A stretch of DNA of 64,000 nucleotides from Polytrichum commune (GCA_950295325.1 OX485809.1:38717081-38781080); one strand, 5' to 3'. Counted from the first letter of the stretch, positions 43,741 to 56,455 are shown. Numbers and translations are program-made. Notes: generated by a model from the letters alone, not told the origin.

Positions 43741-46430
43741 CCCATATACAGTGTAGTGATGGGGATCCTGTAGTAAAGCATTCAACCAAGCCAGGCAAGA
43801 GACGAGATGACGATGCTGATGATGTGATGGTGGTGGTGGTGGTTAAAAATATATGGTGTGTGTCAGTGTGATCCGCTCTATTTTGGCATCACGAGTAAAT
43901 GCCCAGATTTGGTGGGCAATCAATGATGTGAATCTTGTTGTTACTATGCTCATCATCATCAGTCGGAGCATCAGCGCATGGCAATCAGTTACACATACTC
44001 TGACGAAGGTTTTGCCGACCTAATGTGAGTACTAGGTTGCAGTCAATGCTGTAGAGATTAAAAGATTCGCATCGCAGTAAGCAACGGAGACGGACTCGTC
44101 AGAAGCTCCTGTAGTTTGTGCACGGTTCTCAGGAGAACCACAATTTGGGGGAGAGAAATCTGAAACAGCACCACTGCGGATTTAATAACCATTGGTCCTG
44201 GTTGTCCGAATTTGAAGTGCCTTTGTTTCATTTTGTTTTTTTGTTTTGTTTTGTCTTTTCTTTTCTTGTTGCAGCTTTTGAGCAGTGAGTCTGGATATGG
44301 TGTTGTAATAGAAGAGGAACTCCTGTAAGGTTATGCTACTCATGTGTATGGGAATGTGTATGTTGCTCATGAGGAGCTGGAGAATCATCACAACTTGGGA
44401 AGAAGGCTAGGGCATCATCATCCCGTCTGGGGCTGCGGGCGAGATGTGTGCATGCTGTAGTACGTGGGTAATAATTTAAGTAAGTTTACAAGCACACGGA
44501 TTGATGCTCATCAGTCATGTCCGGGTTCAAGGTTTCCAGGCCATTTTTGATTTGTTTTTTGTTTTTCTTGTTTTCTGGGGAAGCTGGTTGGGTTGAGGCA
44601 GCTGTTTGGCAGTGGGTGACGAGCTCTCACCGTTGCTCAGTCGCTTCACGGTAAAGTAAGTAAGTAGGGTAATGGTAGAATTGGTTGCAGCTTCACTCGG
44701 GGAAGTGAAGTCGGAGCGGTTGGTGAGTTTGTCAGGGGGTCATTATTTACACAGTCGGTAGCAGCACGGAACACAAGAGGAGAGCACCTTCCTTCCTTTA
44801 CTAAAACCCGCAGGTCCGGACAGGGCAGGGGCAGGGATGCCGTGTCTTGGACGGAATTATCAAACACTACTGAGTTAGAGCTTCCTCGTATCTGAACTTA
44901 TTCGTGCCTCAATGTCTGTGAAGGAATAGAAATAGGCTCCAATGCGGATGGGAGCCTGACAATTGTGGGAAGAATAGAATGTGCGGGAGAGAGCTTGCAG
45001 AAATGAAGGGCAAATGGGTGAGGAAGAGACGGTGAAGATGGTGAAGATGGTGTACAGAAAGATGGAGTTGACATACCTACTTATCATGGCGTAGTAGCAT
45101 TGGCAGGCTGGGAGGAGGATTAGGACAGTGTCAATGCAGTTGATGTGTCAGAGTCCTGGTCCGTGATTACGGCGCAATCTCATCAAACCTCTCCTCTTCA
45201 TCCTTCTCTTCTTGAAACATACATTTGGGAGGCCGTGGGAAGCAATCAGTGGGAGTGGGGGGAGGACTAGGTCGTAAGGCACAAATGCCAGCAGGTTGGG
45301 GGGTCGTGCAACCGGGAACTGGGTCTCAAACCTGGCCTCGGATTTCTATATAAGGGTTTGAATACAAGCGAACCAGTCTTGTGGAGTAAGTAGGACATGC
45401 AGGCGGCAGGATTCGACAGACCGAGGAGACTGAGCGTGATATAAGTTATTGTTGGTGGCTGCGAGAAGGGGGAGGAGGGTTAGGCATTTTATGAAGGTGA
45501 TGAAAGAAGACGAGCAACGTGAGCGGATGCCCAGCTGGCAAAGGGGATTGAAGCACTTGCCATGGCACATCATCAACAGGGGGTGAGTGACCCAATTTTC
45601 TAAAAGGCTTTCTACAGGTGACTAACTAGCCACTTCGAACAGAAATGGCGAGTTTCGCAAAGTGTCATCAAGCATCCTCTAGTTCTCCATGTGATTTAAT
45701 AGCACCTTCACAGGTGGTAGTTTTTCCTCACTATGAGGAGGAACACATTTGGTTTTCGCATCAGACATTTAATTGCCCGTGAGCATGTAGTAGGTAAGCT
45801 AATTTGAAACCACTGTGACAGCATCTGCATGAGAGGTGGATGAAGGGTAGGTGGTGAGTGACCCAATTTCCCAAAAGTCTCTCTACATGTGACCGACTAG
45901 CCACTTTCAACAGAAATGGTGAGTTTCGCAGAGTGTCACCAAGCATCCTCTAGTTTCTACATGTGATTTGTCAGCATCTTCACAGGTGGTGGTTTTTCTC
46001 CTCACTGCGAGGAGTAACTTATTTGCATGGTTTTTGTGGCACCGCTCGTTTCATTTCCGTGAGCATTAGTAGGTAACCTAATTTGAAACAACTGTGACAG
46101 CATTTGGACGAGTGAGTGATTCAATTTCCCAAAAGGCTTTCCACATGTGACCGACAGTCACTTCGAACAGAAATGGCGAGTTTCGCAGAGTGTCAGCAAC
46201 CATCCTCTAGTTCTACATGCAATTTGTCAGCATCTCCATAAGTTGTGGTCGTTCTCCTCACTATGAGGAACACATTTGCGTGTTTTTTTCCCATGTCATT
46301 GCTGTGAGCATGTAGTAGGTAATCTAATTTGAAAGCACCGTGACAGCATCTGCAGGAAGAGTGGATGAAGGGTAATTGGTGTTCACCCCGTTGGAGAGAG
46401 GGGCAGGGGATGGTGCATTGAAAGGGAGGA
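43741..46430 (+). promoter_or_regulatory. Upstream region of the F-box/kelch gene
   Basis: Composition changes here to less AT-rich, low-repeat DNA and stays so to the end of the second gene. Minus-strand frames in it (for example 45346-45576 and 44646-44867) do not look like genes. A polypyrimidine tract ending TTCTTGTTGCAG near 44275 could be the 3' end of a leader intron. No clear TATA box was fixed. It probably holds the promoter and a long leader of the gene at 46431. Its 3' third carries the three direct repeats. Confidence 0.45.
45585..46383. repeat. Three direct repeats of about 265 bp upstream of the F-box gene
   Basis: GAGTGACCCAATTT starts at 45585 and 45856, and its variant GAGTGATTCAATTT at 46114, spacings of 271 and 258 bp. 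Each unit continues with AAAAGGCTTTC or a variant, CACTTCGAACAGAAATGGCG or similar, AGTTTCGCA(A/G)AGTGTCA, AGCATCCTCTAGTT, CCTCACTATGAGGA or similar, GTGAGCATGTAGTAGGTAA, and GTGACAGCATCTGCA. The copies differ by small changes and are not identical. Confidence 0.9.
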
Positions 46431-49308
46431 ATGGAGTGTAAACCAGGGGCAGGGTCTCGGAGACCGCCTGGAGTGGTGAAGAAGAAGTCATCCTCTCGGT
46501 CAGGACTGCGCAACATGGTGCAAGGCTGCTGGTCACCTCGATCCGCAGTGGTGGCAGAGAAGGTTGAACCTCCCAACATCCCCCAATTCTCAATCTCCTT
46601 GCTCCCAGATGACATCCTGCTCGATTGTCTTGCACGAATGCCCCGAGCTGCACTGCAGTCTGCCATGATGGTGTGCCAGAAGTGGAGATCCATATTGAAG
46701 TCCTCCGAGTTCTACGAGATGAGGAAGCGGAATGGGAGGGTGGAGAGCTTGCTCTTTGTCTTTGGAGGTGCGGGGACAGGGCTATCCTCAGCAGTGTATT
46801 GCAAGTCAAGTGGGGGGTGGAGAGCAGGGTTACTGTACTCCGTCAGGTCGATTGTAGACAACGACTGGTTGATTGATTACCACAGTGCGGATCACGCACT
46901 TCTTCACGCACAGCCTGCGGTGATCAAGCACCAGATCTTCATTCTGGGAGCCATCCCATGTCGTTTCTCCAAGTCTTTAGGGATAGAGTGCACCATTGTG
47001 TATGATGCCTGGACCAAGACCCTTATGCGTGGGGCGCCAATGATCTGCCCCAGGAAGAAATTTGCGTGCTGCGTAATTGCGGACCGAATCTTTGTTGCTG
47101 GTGGGGCAAATCGGAATGATTCGGGGCGTGATGCCATCACGGATTCGGAGGTTTATATTCCTGAGCTGGATACGTGGAAACCCATTGCAAACATGCCTAA
47201 AAGGTATGTCCCTCGTCAATGCAGATGAAATAGGGAACACATGAATCCTGCCTTTTAGACCGAGGATTCCGACCAATCCAGATTCACTATTACTCTTCTG
47301 ATGCAATTCTGAAGTGATTTTTTTGCCAAATTTTCAATCTGTGTTCGAGGTTTGACTTTCTTGTATGAGGACATGGTAGTGCCCATCAAAGAATGTTGGC
47401 AGCTGTGAAAATGTGAGCATATGCAGTTTACTCTTCGTGACTCCCCCAACTCTGAAAACAAGAAATCTAGAGTGGTGTCTACTCATCTTCTCAACTTCAG
47501 CCATCCAGAAATTTGTCTTTCTGTGATCTGATTTTGCAACTTCAAGAATCAAATGCACCACGTGCTTTGAGGGTTGAAGCTTTCCTTCTTGGCAGACATT
47601 TGTGAGGACATTGAAAGAATATGCAGGTGTTGAGCACCATCAGGGAAATATGGTTATAACTGTCCCAATGGTATCCAAAACGGCTGCAGTTCTATTATAT
47701 CATTAACCCCTAGCTTCCCCCTCAAATCTGCTCAGAAAATGTGACCTCAATTTCAGTGACCGTAGCTGAAGATGTAAAGCTTTTTTTGATGAATCCAACC
47801 GTATAGAGGATTGCAGGTTAGAGAATTTGTTGAAATTTTAAATGTTGAAGTTTTGTTATGTAGGAGATTATAATAGGAATGTCAATAGCAGTCTTGAGGG
47901 GCAACAATTTAGAAATTAAATTGGGGTTGGTTTTTTATCGAACCTCCACTCAAATCATCTCCAAATGACAAAATGTTACCCTCATTCAAAAGATGAGCAA
48001 TTTACTTACTCAAATCAACTCACAAATCTTGAAATCATCATTTTCTAATTTTTGGGAAGCTTTGCAATTTGAGGCAGCAGTGCCACAACTGCACATCTTC
48101 CACATGGATTTACACCCACCAACACATGTCCAAATAAAAATACCAATGGTAGATGTTTAGGATATGCTGCTCCTAAACCACGGAGGTGACAAAATTCAAG
48201 CATGCATTTGTGGAGTAGTTCCATTATAAACCAGTTGAGAGCACACTCCTATGTTTGAATTAATCCAAAAATAACTATCTCTATTGAATCAAAATTATCA
48301 ATGTGGCAAGACATAGCAAACTTGAACATGACACAAGAGGACTAGTTGAAACAGTTGAAACATGAGTGTGGTATTGAGTTTCCTTGAATGCCAGCTTTGA
48401 AAGGATACATAGGTTTAGTATGTGATTATTCTTCCAGGTTTGAGAAAGAGCCTTCTATGTCTGGATTTTGTTTTTCCAGGATATTCTTGTGACCACCACC
48501 ATGGGCAGTTCGGATTCGCTGTCCAGAGCCTTCTAACATGGATTTGCATGTAACTTGACCCACTTGTCTCAGGAGGTACGGATGCTTAGGCGCTGCAGTG
48601 AATGGTGTGTTCTATGTCATCGGAGGCCTCAAATTCAGCAGCATGCTTGGGCTAGCCATGCAGCCTTATGCCTATGTGGCGTCTATGGATGCTTTTGAAA
48701 CGAAGACGAACTGTTGGCAAAAGACGAGGGTCCTGCCCATGGGAGGCTGTGTGATTGCTTGTACCACTGTGGGACGGGCTATATACATGCTCACAAGCCA
48801 TGCTGTTGAACTGTCCTTCTGGAAGTATGATACCTGGGTTGAATCATTCACTCGTGTGAAACCTCCCCCAATCCCGTCTCCGCTACGGATTGACAACTAC
48901 TTGAAGTTCTCTTGTGTGACAATGGGGACTGATGTGTACATTATTCAGGTAAGAAGTCAAGTACAACTGTACATGGTTAAGTTGTGACATATTTTTCAGG
49001 TTTGGATTTGCTGTCTCATCGGTTGCTCTTTTAGGGTCACTCTGCTTACATTTGTAGACACTTTACTGTGAACAGGTGGGGTCCATTCTTTTGCAGTTGT
49101 GCAAGCTGACAATATTCTGCGTTCTTATGTCCAGGTTGGAGGATCAATTGATGATCTCTTAAGAAGAAGTGGCCGCAATGCACGAGGTTACAAGGAGGGC
49201 TTAGTTCTGATTTATGACACTCGTACACAAGAGTGGTCACGAGGTCAAGACCTGCCATACAACCACAGAAAGAATGGTGGTGCAGCTTGCACAGTTGTGC
49301 AATGCTAG
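46431..49308 (+). CDS. F-box/kelch-repeat protein, three exons, 440 residues
   Basis: Exons are 46431-47203, 48573-48948 and 49135-49308. The introns begin GTATGT and GTAAGA and end CAG; the joins keep frame, and the first splits an Arg codon to give MPKRRYGCLGAA. Residues 1-53 are basic and low-complexity. An F-box lies at about 55-100 (SLLPDDILLDCLARMPRAAL, VCQKWRSIL). Kelch repeats follow: FACCVIADRIFVAGG with VYIPELDTWKPIA (about 211-255), CLGAAVNGVFYVIGG with DAFETKTNCW (about 261-297), and a C-terminal LVLIYDTRTQEW with GGAACTVVQC (about 407-440). Such proteins bind SKP1 through the F-box and present substrates to an SCF ubiquitin ligase through the kelch propeller; the substrate here is unknown. 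The ATG is chosen because it opens the longest frame containing the whole F-box. Minus-strand frames across exon 1 are shadows. It could be a leaf-type F-box/kelch paralogue, but I cannot give a gene name. Confidence 0.92.
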
Positions 49309-50636
49309 GCCCAAGACAGAACTGGGAATTTTTTCCTGTCCTTGAAACATTCTTCCTGCACACAGATGCCCAAGACTGAATTCTAAGGTAGATGGTAGGT
49401 TTCCACTAGGATCTGTCAACAACTTTCCTGCACCAGTATGTCCTGTCCTGAAATCCCAGGTGGAGAAAATGTTGCTTCAAGAGAGAGGTCTGTACAATAT
49501 TGATATCTTTGATGGCCTCATAAACATTCAAGCTGGTTATTTGTGCATCTGTGCTTTGCTCAAAACTTGGGTGCATGTGAACTAACCTGTTGCCATAAAA
49601 GAAGTCAAATGAGACTTTTTAAAATGTGCACTTCTCAAACAATTCTGACCTTTCAATAGTGATAACAAACTTGCACACTTCAAAAAAATTGCTGAAAATT
49701 TGGTCTATGGGACTCCAAATGTGGTCCTCCTAGCTAAAGGAAGGCAGTACCCCTACCTTGACGCTTGGTAAGCATGGTAAACATGATCAGGGTATGGACG
49801 AACGGACACCCATTCAAGTTGGTGACAAGACACCAATGTTTATCTAATTTAATTTATATATCCCTCAGCGGTTGACAGTTTTCGCTAGGAGTGCCAAGCG
49901 AACATGGACAAACCATCCAAGATAAAAACTCACTGCAAGAAAACAGTTTGAGAGATCTTAGAAAGCCTCTTTGAGGTTGGAACCACGAAAGTCAATTCGA
50001 TTGATGCATCGACAAACTGGTTCCAAAGCCGAAGAATAACTTTCTATACCTCCGCTCTCCTGGAGGGCTTGACAAAGACTTTTCCTCCTGCTTCTGGAAA
50101 ATAGAAATCTCCAAAAGATGATCCGATGACCTCGCGGACTCTTTCTGCTACTAGTATTTAGTCATTGCTAAATGCTCACAATAACCTTCCGCCGTTTGTC
50201 ACTTCTGCGGAGTCGAAGTTCTGTCACCCACCTCTTGTCCATCACAAGCTTACGTGGACGACCCACGTGGAGAAAGGCTATCGCCGACCAGCCAATCCAC
50301 GCACTCCAATGGATATTCCAAAAAACTCCACAACAACAATCACCTGTGACTGGCGAGGAAGAGCTACCATCACCCCAGCACCATCCTCTCTCAAACCTGA
50401 TTGCTTTGCTCCAGAGCAATAGGTTTCGAAGTTCAAGAGAGAGAAATTAAGGGGTTCCGTAAGAGCCGTAAGATTCTCCTGGAATTGGAAGAATTGGAAC
50501 GAAGGCGAGCGTCGCAGAGAATAGAAATCCGTTTGTAGAACGGCGACAGGTGTTTCCTAAGAATCTAATACACTCGTGTGCTTGGGAGGCTTTGTGTGAT
50601 TGGTAACAAAGTGGTGCGGAGATTTGTGTCCCCGCA
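49309..50636. other. Spacer between the two genes: 3' end of the F-box gene and promoter of the next
   Basis: The first few hundred bases are probably 3' untranslated sequence. From about 50050 the sequence is less AT-rich and probably contains the promoter and leader of the gene at 50637. The frames at 50165-50450 on both strands overlap each other and are not supported as genes. Confidence 0.45.
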
Positions 50637-52294
50637 ATGACGTCCACTGCGACTCTCTCGGGGTGTCATCTTGCTCTGCTTCCTTCTCTTGTCACATGCA
50701 GGCGGAGTAGCCGCCCTACCTCCACAGCCACCACCATCTCTTCCAGACTTCCCACCTTCCGCACTGCAGGCTTCAGGAGCAATCCGCGGGTTGTGAAAGT
50801 GAGGTCCCAATCAGAAGGAGCTTCTGGGTCTCCCAAGACGGAGGACAAGAAGCCCAATACGGAGGAGGAGCCCACGCCCTCCTGGGCTAAAGCGGGGAGC
50901 GAGGAGCTCCCACCCTGGGCGAGGAATGAGGCTGCTGCACCCTCCAACGTGGAATCCGCCGACCTGCCTTTCTTTGTCTACTTGGTCGCATCCTGCCTTG
51001 TCGCCATTGCCGCGGTGCGCCATTCTTGAACCCTTCTCTCCATCTCCCTCAAACCCCAAAATGTCATTCTTCTCACGTTTGCTCATTGCCCAGCACTACC
51101 CGGTCATCATTCTGGAAACGCAACCATGGAATCATATGTGAGAATGTAGGGGAGATATGTACAGTTGACGTGATAGTCTCTAGAGAATTTCAAAATTCAA
51201 GGAGCTGGCCGCATTGGGGTGAATTTGTGACCAGTGGTTGTGCAGATTTCTGTGCCATGATTTTGGTACCCAATGCTATTTTGCAGAGTTGAGCTTACCC
51301 TCCAGGAATCGCACCCCTATAGTTTGTGTAGGATTAAAGGATGGAAGCATGTGTGGGATCAAATTTGTCGATGGGCCATCTGGTGGCTCTAGGAAAAATT
51401 CCAGTAGAATTTTGTTTGAGATCACAACAAATTGAGCATGTAAACTTCGATGGGCAATTTGTGACGCGCTGCCGTTGGTGTTAGGGAAAAATGCTGAACC
51501 TCAGTTCCTCGTTGCGTATCTCTGAAACATGAATTTCGACATGTCCAGGGGGCTAGTACTCAAGGATGCACAGGGGTCCTCAGTACTAGGGTTTATTCAG
51601 GTGTGGATATCAGCTGGAAAGAGACAGTTGCTCAACCTTGGTTTCAGATAGAAATGTCGCCTAGTTTCATATGGTTTCCTGGTTGAGAATACATTGGCGA
51701 ACATTGACCTCAAGGATTTATTTACTACACCATATCCTGTGAAAAGTGCACCAGGATTCAAGCTAACTTGGTTGGTATTGAAATTCATACAATAGCTGCC
51801 CTTTGATCATGATACCTAAGTTAGCCATGGTGTATATGCCCTGCTCTAATAGGATTCATACTCATTGATCATGAGGACTAATTAAAGTGACCAACTCTGG
51901 ATGTGCCTTGTAGGTTGGCTCAGTGTTCGAGTACTTCAACAAGAATCCGGTGTTTGGAGTCATCCAACCTGATAACCCGCTCTGGGCCCCAATCCTGGGA
52001 TTCTTCGCAATCACAGGTCTTCCAACTGCGGTGAGCACTGTCTTCCTATTTTCCTGATTCCTGCTCAATGATAGTCAATGTGACATCTCATCACACGTCA
52101 TGCAAACACTTATCAAGCTCGGCAGCTGTATGACTTCCTGACATCCTTCTATTGATTCCACACAGTGAAGCTTGTCAAACTAAATTCAAATTCGGTTACA
52201 TATGTTTGCACAGGGGTTTTTGTGGTACAAGGCCATCAAGTTAGCGAACCAAGCTTCTGAGGAGGCTGACAAAGCAGACGGATTCGACCGGTAA
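50637..52294 (+). CDS. Chloroplast-targeted two-pass membrane protein, three exons, 191 residues
   Basis: Exons are 50637-51014, 51914-52030 and 52214-52294. The introns start GTGCGC and GTGAGC and end TAG and CAG. Both junctions fall between codons, and the join gives CLVAIAAVGSVFEYFNKNP and then FAITGLPTAGFLWYKAIKLA. Residues 1-55 are rich in Ser, Thr and Arg with few acids, a typical chloroplast transit peptide. Residues 56-109 are acidic and proline-rich (KTEDKKPNTEEEPTPSW, EELPPWARNEA). Membrane segments are predicted at about 110-130 and 149-170, with a short loop NKNPVFGVIQPDNPLW between them, and a charged tail EEADKADGFDR. The position suggests a small thylakoid or envelope protein. 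I believe it belongs to a conserved uncharacterised plant family, but I do not recall a verified name. Minus-strand frames here are shadows. Confidence 0.88.
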
Positions 52295-53120
52295 AAGGAT
52301 CAGTAATTTTCGTGCTATTCCTCAATGTATTGGCGCTCCTTACCCTCTATAGTAGTCTGCACAATAGCTCCAATGTGATGCTTTCTCCATCCATTATTGC
52401 ACAATCTGATTACATCCCCTTCAAGTGTTTTGTCAATGTCTTTCACGTTGTCATTCACTGCTTGAAGTGGTATTTTGAATTTTGATCATGTTGAGCATTT
52501 CATGTGGGCGGCAAGGAGCATTCAGATCTTCTGATGCACACTTCACTTACGACTAACAGAGCTTGAATGGATACATTTCCAGATGGAAATCGTATATGTT
52601 GTCGGTGACCTTCAGTTTAGGTACTCATGGGCCCCAAGGTAGAACTTTTCTTGCGTCTTTAGACATTTTATAATCGGTGCTCTACATGCTGGCCCCATCT
52701 TTGATATCTTATTACCACTAGCCCTGCGCATATGATACGCTTCGCTAAGGCGTTCGCCACTGCGGTTCCATCACCTGGACGACATAGCGAAGTCGAACAT
52801 ACGGCGGTGGTGGGGAAGAGCAAATTTTGGTTTTTACACCTCGCCAATCTCACCAGGTTCACCAGTTCCAGACTCCGCGGTGGGAGGCGAAAGTGAAGGC
52901 GTACACCTTCATGTGCGAGGCCCAACTGTCTTGTTGGGTCTGGCTGCCCGAACATCCAAGAGGTCATGTATGATATGATGCAAAATGGTTAAGGAAAACT
53001 TGAGGCCTTGGGTAGATTGCTTGTTAGAAAGCGAAGTAAGGCCTTCTAAGCAACTGCAGGAATAAGTATCAACCCTGAATACAGATAGCGCCTTCACGTG
53101 GATGGTATGGTGTCCATGGA
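52295..53120. other. 3' region of the chloroplast-protein gene and intergenic DNA
   Basis: It probably begins with 3' untranslated sequence. A small GC-richer patch at 52735-52930 carries palindromic TTCGCCACTGCGG and CCTCGCCAATCTC-type words but no gene. Minus-strand frames 52668-52967 and 52909-53190 lack recognisable features. Confidence 0.4.
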
Positions 53121-53345
53121 TTGCAATCAAGTAAAGCATTTGAAGAGTTGCAAACTCTAAGCAACCATGACAATTTGCACAAATGCACAATTTTTGGTGT
53201 CTACTCTGTCATTCAGAAAGGAATGGCTCTCAAAGTAGAGGCCATGCTGGATTCTCTTCATGTCGAGGGATGCCTTCCGTCCAATTCAAATCTCTCTCCA
53301 AAATCTGATACGTGGTGTCTTGTGCAATTCCTATGCAAACCTTAA
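53121..53345 (+). pseudogene. Possible PPR-like gene fragment
   Basis: The open frame encodes KAFEELQTLSNHDNLHKCT, YSVIQKGMALKVEAMLDSL and VEGCLPSNSN, then ends. The spacing of Y...GMALK.E.MLDSL...GC.P resembles one 35-residue PPR helical hairpin. An in-frame TAA occurs just upstream, and no mitochondrial or plastid targeting region or further repeats follow, so at best this is a remnant of one or two motifs. The match is by eye and weak. Confidence 0.25.
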
Positions 53346-55713
53346 TTCCTGAACATGATGTAATCCTTCACATGTGTTGTTGGGTGATCATGAACTCAAT
53401 TTGCTGCGATCATAGTCCTTGTCCAACATGAGCTATCAGTGTTGAGAACTCTCAACCCATGGTGCTCCTCACATTTACAAACCCATCTCGGCCCTCAACA
53501 TTAGGTCAATCATAACCACACCGATTCCCGGGCCCGACACTCCCCAACCATTAGAAACTACATGTGGCTGTGGCCAAAGATAGGGTCTTTTTTTTAGGGA
53601 ATTGTTAAATTGACCATATAGTTTGTTGAAATGATCACATATGCGTTCCAATGGCCACATGACTTGTCAGATCTTCATTTGTTTTTGCACATATGAAGAG
53701 GAGCAAGGCATTAGCTATATGTTAGAATTGATAAGCTTCACCAACTTGCATGACAAGTCAAAGCCTAGTCAACACCTTACATATTGATTGTGGTCGTTCT
53801 AACCAGTGTGTGGTCGATTTGAAAATATTTTTATTTATTTATTGATGGTATCAAAAAACTTGATGCAGTTTCAAAATAAATAGGCCCACACAATATGTGA
53901 CTTTGAGTTCAAAATAATGTAGGTTGTTATAAATTCCATTAGATTAAGTTTATATTGTTTCTAAGATATCATGGTATAAATTATACATTATCAATCTATG
54001 GTTCTACAATAAAAGCAATTTCTTGTTGTTCTTGAGTGCATATTTATTTTTTGTATGTGAAATTTGTATATATGTAATTTTGAAATTTCTTTGAGGCTAA
54101 ACAACATTGCAATGAATTATTGGCTGTGCCTTTTGAGATGGTTTTTGAAATGAGCCAAAGTTCGACCTCAGTCAACAAACCTACTAGAATCAACCACATG
54201 TGGAGGATAATCATAAGGAATAGCACTCTTGAGACAAGCCGCTTGTTGATTTATAATAAGCATATGGTACTTGAGAACGACTCACGTCGGCCTTTCAAAG
54301 TATGCTACAATTAGAAAAGGTGCTACAAACTATGCACAATTAGAAAATATTTATAATTGAATAGGGGATTTTAACTACTTGTCATCAATATAGTACCTGC
54401 CAAATAATTAAATCCTTGCCGCACGTGGTTCCCCTAAGCCAAACTATGTGTCAACCATGGGCACTAATTCTTTCAAAATATTCATTTTCTATTTTTTTGA
54501 CACATGAAAGTTACATGTGAAGGAAATATATTAATTATTTTTTGTAATCTATGAAATGCTACAACTACCTTGTAATTTTCCTCCAACACATTCAAAAGCA
54601 AGCATAGAAGGCTTTATTGTGATGATACCAAATCTATGAATGTACATTGTCCCCTAGTAAAAGTTTGCTCAAATTGGTACCCAATTCTTTTGATTAATTG
54701 TAGTTCAGCAAATTGGAGGTCATGAATATGAGTCAGCTATCATTCTCTCCATGTATAACACATGTCAGTCCTTCATTTACAATTAATATTTCGACAACAA
54801 ACATAACGAAATTTTATGAGAATATAGATCTAGATGCATTATTGCCAAGCTTGAGGAATTGGACAAACATATGTCAACGTCAAAAAGTTACTAAATACAC
54901 TCCATCAAATCCACCCACGTAACATAAAGAAAAGGCATCCATGATCTTCGTGTTGGCCCCAATAATATGTGCCGGCAAAGTACATGTTGTAAGATAGGTC
55001 ATCTCAAGGACCACCACACAACTTGTATGTCACATGTTGCTTGTAATAGATGCATCCATCACCAACACCTTGGGGGGGGGGGGGGATCTTGTACACATAT
55101 TGTTCCTATTTCCTATGATTTCATTAGCAAGGAACCCCATAGTATCTCCCATAGCAACAAATTCGTTGCAAAGGTGGTTCCTTTTTATACACTCGAGAAA
55201 TCACTATAAGTAGTCGAGGCACCAAAATTTCACCCTCTTATGAAGTCGTATGGGCAAGGTTTCTAATGAGCCCCTATGAAGAGCATGACCACATACCAAA
55301 CCTAATGTCAAGGCAATTCCCTAGTGTCAATGTCTAGAATCATATATACAACACTCAAGAGTTTATCACAATCTTTGGTAACATAATTACTTGATGGTTA
55401 TACTAAGGGAATGATCATCAATATAGGATGCTAGCATATTGTGCACTCAACAACATAACATTATTAAGTAGTGTATATTCGTGCATATTCAAATTTAGTA
55501 TGAGTCTCTTTGCACTAGGTTGGGGCATCCCATGGTTATATTTTTAGGACCCACGTGAACAAACACACGTTGCTTAATAATGTTGTGAGAGGTGGTCTCA
55601 TGGCCTCAATCATTTCAATTCGTCCATTTGCACATGATTTAGTTCAAGGGGTTCCAACAAGATGTATTACCCCACCTATGCCAACCTGGCATTAGATGAT
55701 ACACACATATTTC
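53346..55713. other. AT-rich intergenic DNA
   Basis: No gene is supported. At 54713-55209 two short frames contain RNWTNICQRQKVTKY and then CCKIGHLKDHHTTC, which faintly resembles a CCHC-type knuckle but is broken by stops. A run of fourteen G lies near 55072-55085. Confidence 0.4.
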
Positions 55714-55716
55714 TAA

Positions 55717-56029
55717 GGGTGAGTTTCCATGTAGGTTGCTCGCCCACTAGATTCTAGATAATAATGGGTTGGAGGTGTTCACATGTAGATGAGCACAAGC
55801 TGCCAACCGACCACATTATGTTAGCCTACTAGAATGTGGAGGGCCATGGACACGAACTGCTAGACTTTCATGCACACACTAAAACACTTTTGAACCTACA
55901 AGTGTCGGTCACCGAAGCTTTGAAAGCCGGTTCCAGGAGGACCCCAACAAATGCCACCTACATTTAGGCGAGTTTGTCTTTATTCCCACTAGAATCTGGT
56001 GGTTCAGCATCATACATGAAAACCCACTA
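55717..56029. mobile_element. TIR element with GGGTGAGTTTCCATGTAGG ends, TAA TSD
   Basis: The left GGGTGAGTTTCCATGTAGG and GCTCGCCCACTAGATTCTAG oppose the right CACTAGAATCTGGTGG and CATACATGAAAACCCACTA. TAA flanks both ends (55714-55716 and 56030-56032). The interior, including CTAGAATGTGGAGGGCC, is shared with 30649-31031. Confidence 0.8.
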
Positions 56030-56039
56030 TAAGCCCCTC

Positions 56040-56350
56040 AAGTCACAACTTTGTAGTGTTGATGTGTTCTATACAACCTTGCACGTTGCTTGTAAACATT
56101 GATTCACAAATGCTAAGGTAAATTCCTCCAAAACGGTGAGGTACTCGAGGCCCTAGATACACTTGTCAAGCTTTTGCAAAAATACACATTGAGGTATTTC
56201 AAGGAGTTTGTTCCTTTCAAGGTTGTTGTGGAATTGGATATTGAGGTATTCCAAGCTACATGGCAACAAAGCAACGGCATCCAATGATTTGTTGTTTGCA
56301 AATTAACAAATTGAGAGTTTCCAAGGCAGTCAAACCTCCACAATTTGAAG
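56040..56350 (-). pseudogene. Degenerate leucine-rich-repeat (LRR) fragment
   Basis: Read on the minus strand, three frames in turn give LRR-like words: GLTALETLNLLIC, SLEYLNIQFHNNLE, NSLKYLNVYFCKSLTSVS and GLEYLTVLEEFTL. The pattern L..L..L.(V/I)..C..L is the form found in plant NBS-LRR disease-resistance proteins. Stops and frame changes between the words show that it is broken. About three repeats survive, and no NB-ARC part is seen. It is bounded by two related small TIR elements (55717-56029 and 56379-56455). Confidence 0.55.
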
Positions 56351-56378
56351 GCCCACGTACTAATATTCTACACTCTAA

Positions 56379-56455
56379 GGGTCAATTTCCGTGTAGGTGG
56401 AATCCACATTTTCATTAGAATATGGTGGGCAAGCGGTCTACATGGAAACTCGCCC
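56379..56455. mobile_element. Deleted copy of the GGGTGAGTTTCC-type TIR element (77 bp)
   Basis: GGGTCAATTTCCGTGTAGGTGG at the left continues almost directly into the right arm (TTAGAATATGGTGGGCAAGC, CTACATGGAAACTCGCCC). TAA precedes and GAA follows. Most of the left arm and the interior are missing. Confidence 0.65.

Noticed and set aside
46193-46809. Minus-strand frames of 161-166 codons
   Set aside because: They lie antisense to the leader and exon 1 of the F-box/kelch gene, whose plus frame has clear domains and splice sites.
50666-51086. Minus-strand frames of 91-93 codons
   Set aside because: Antisense shadows of the GC-richer exon 1 of the chloroplast-protein gene.
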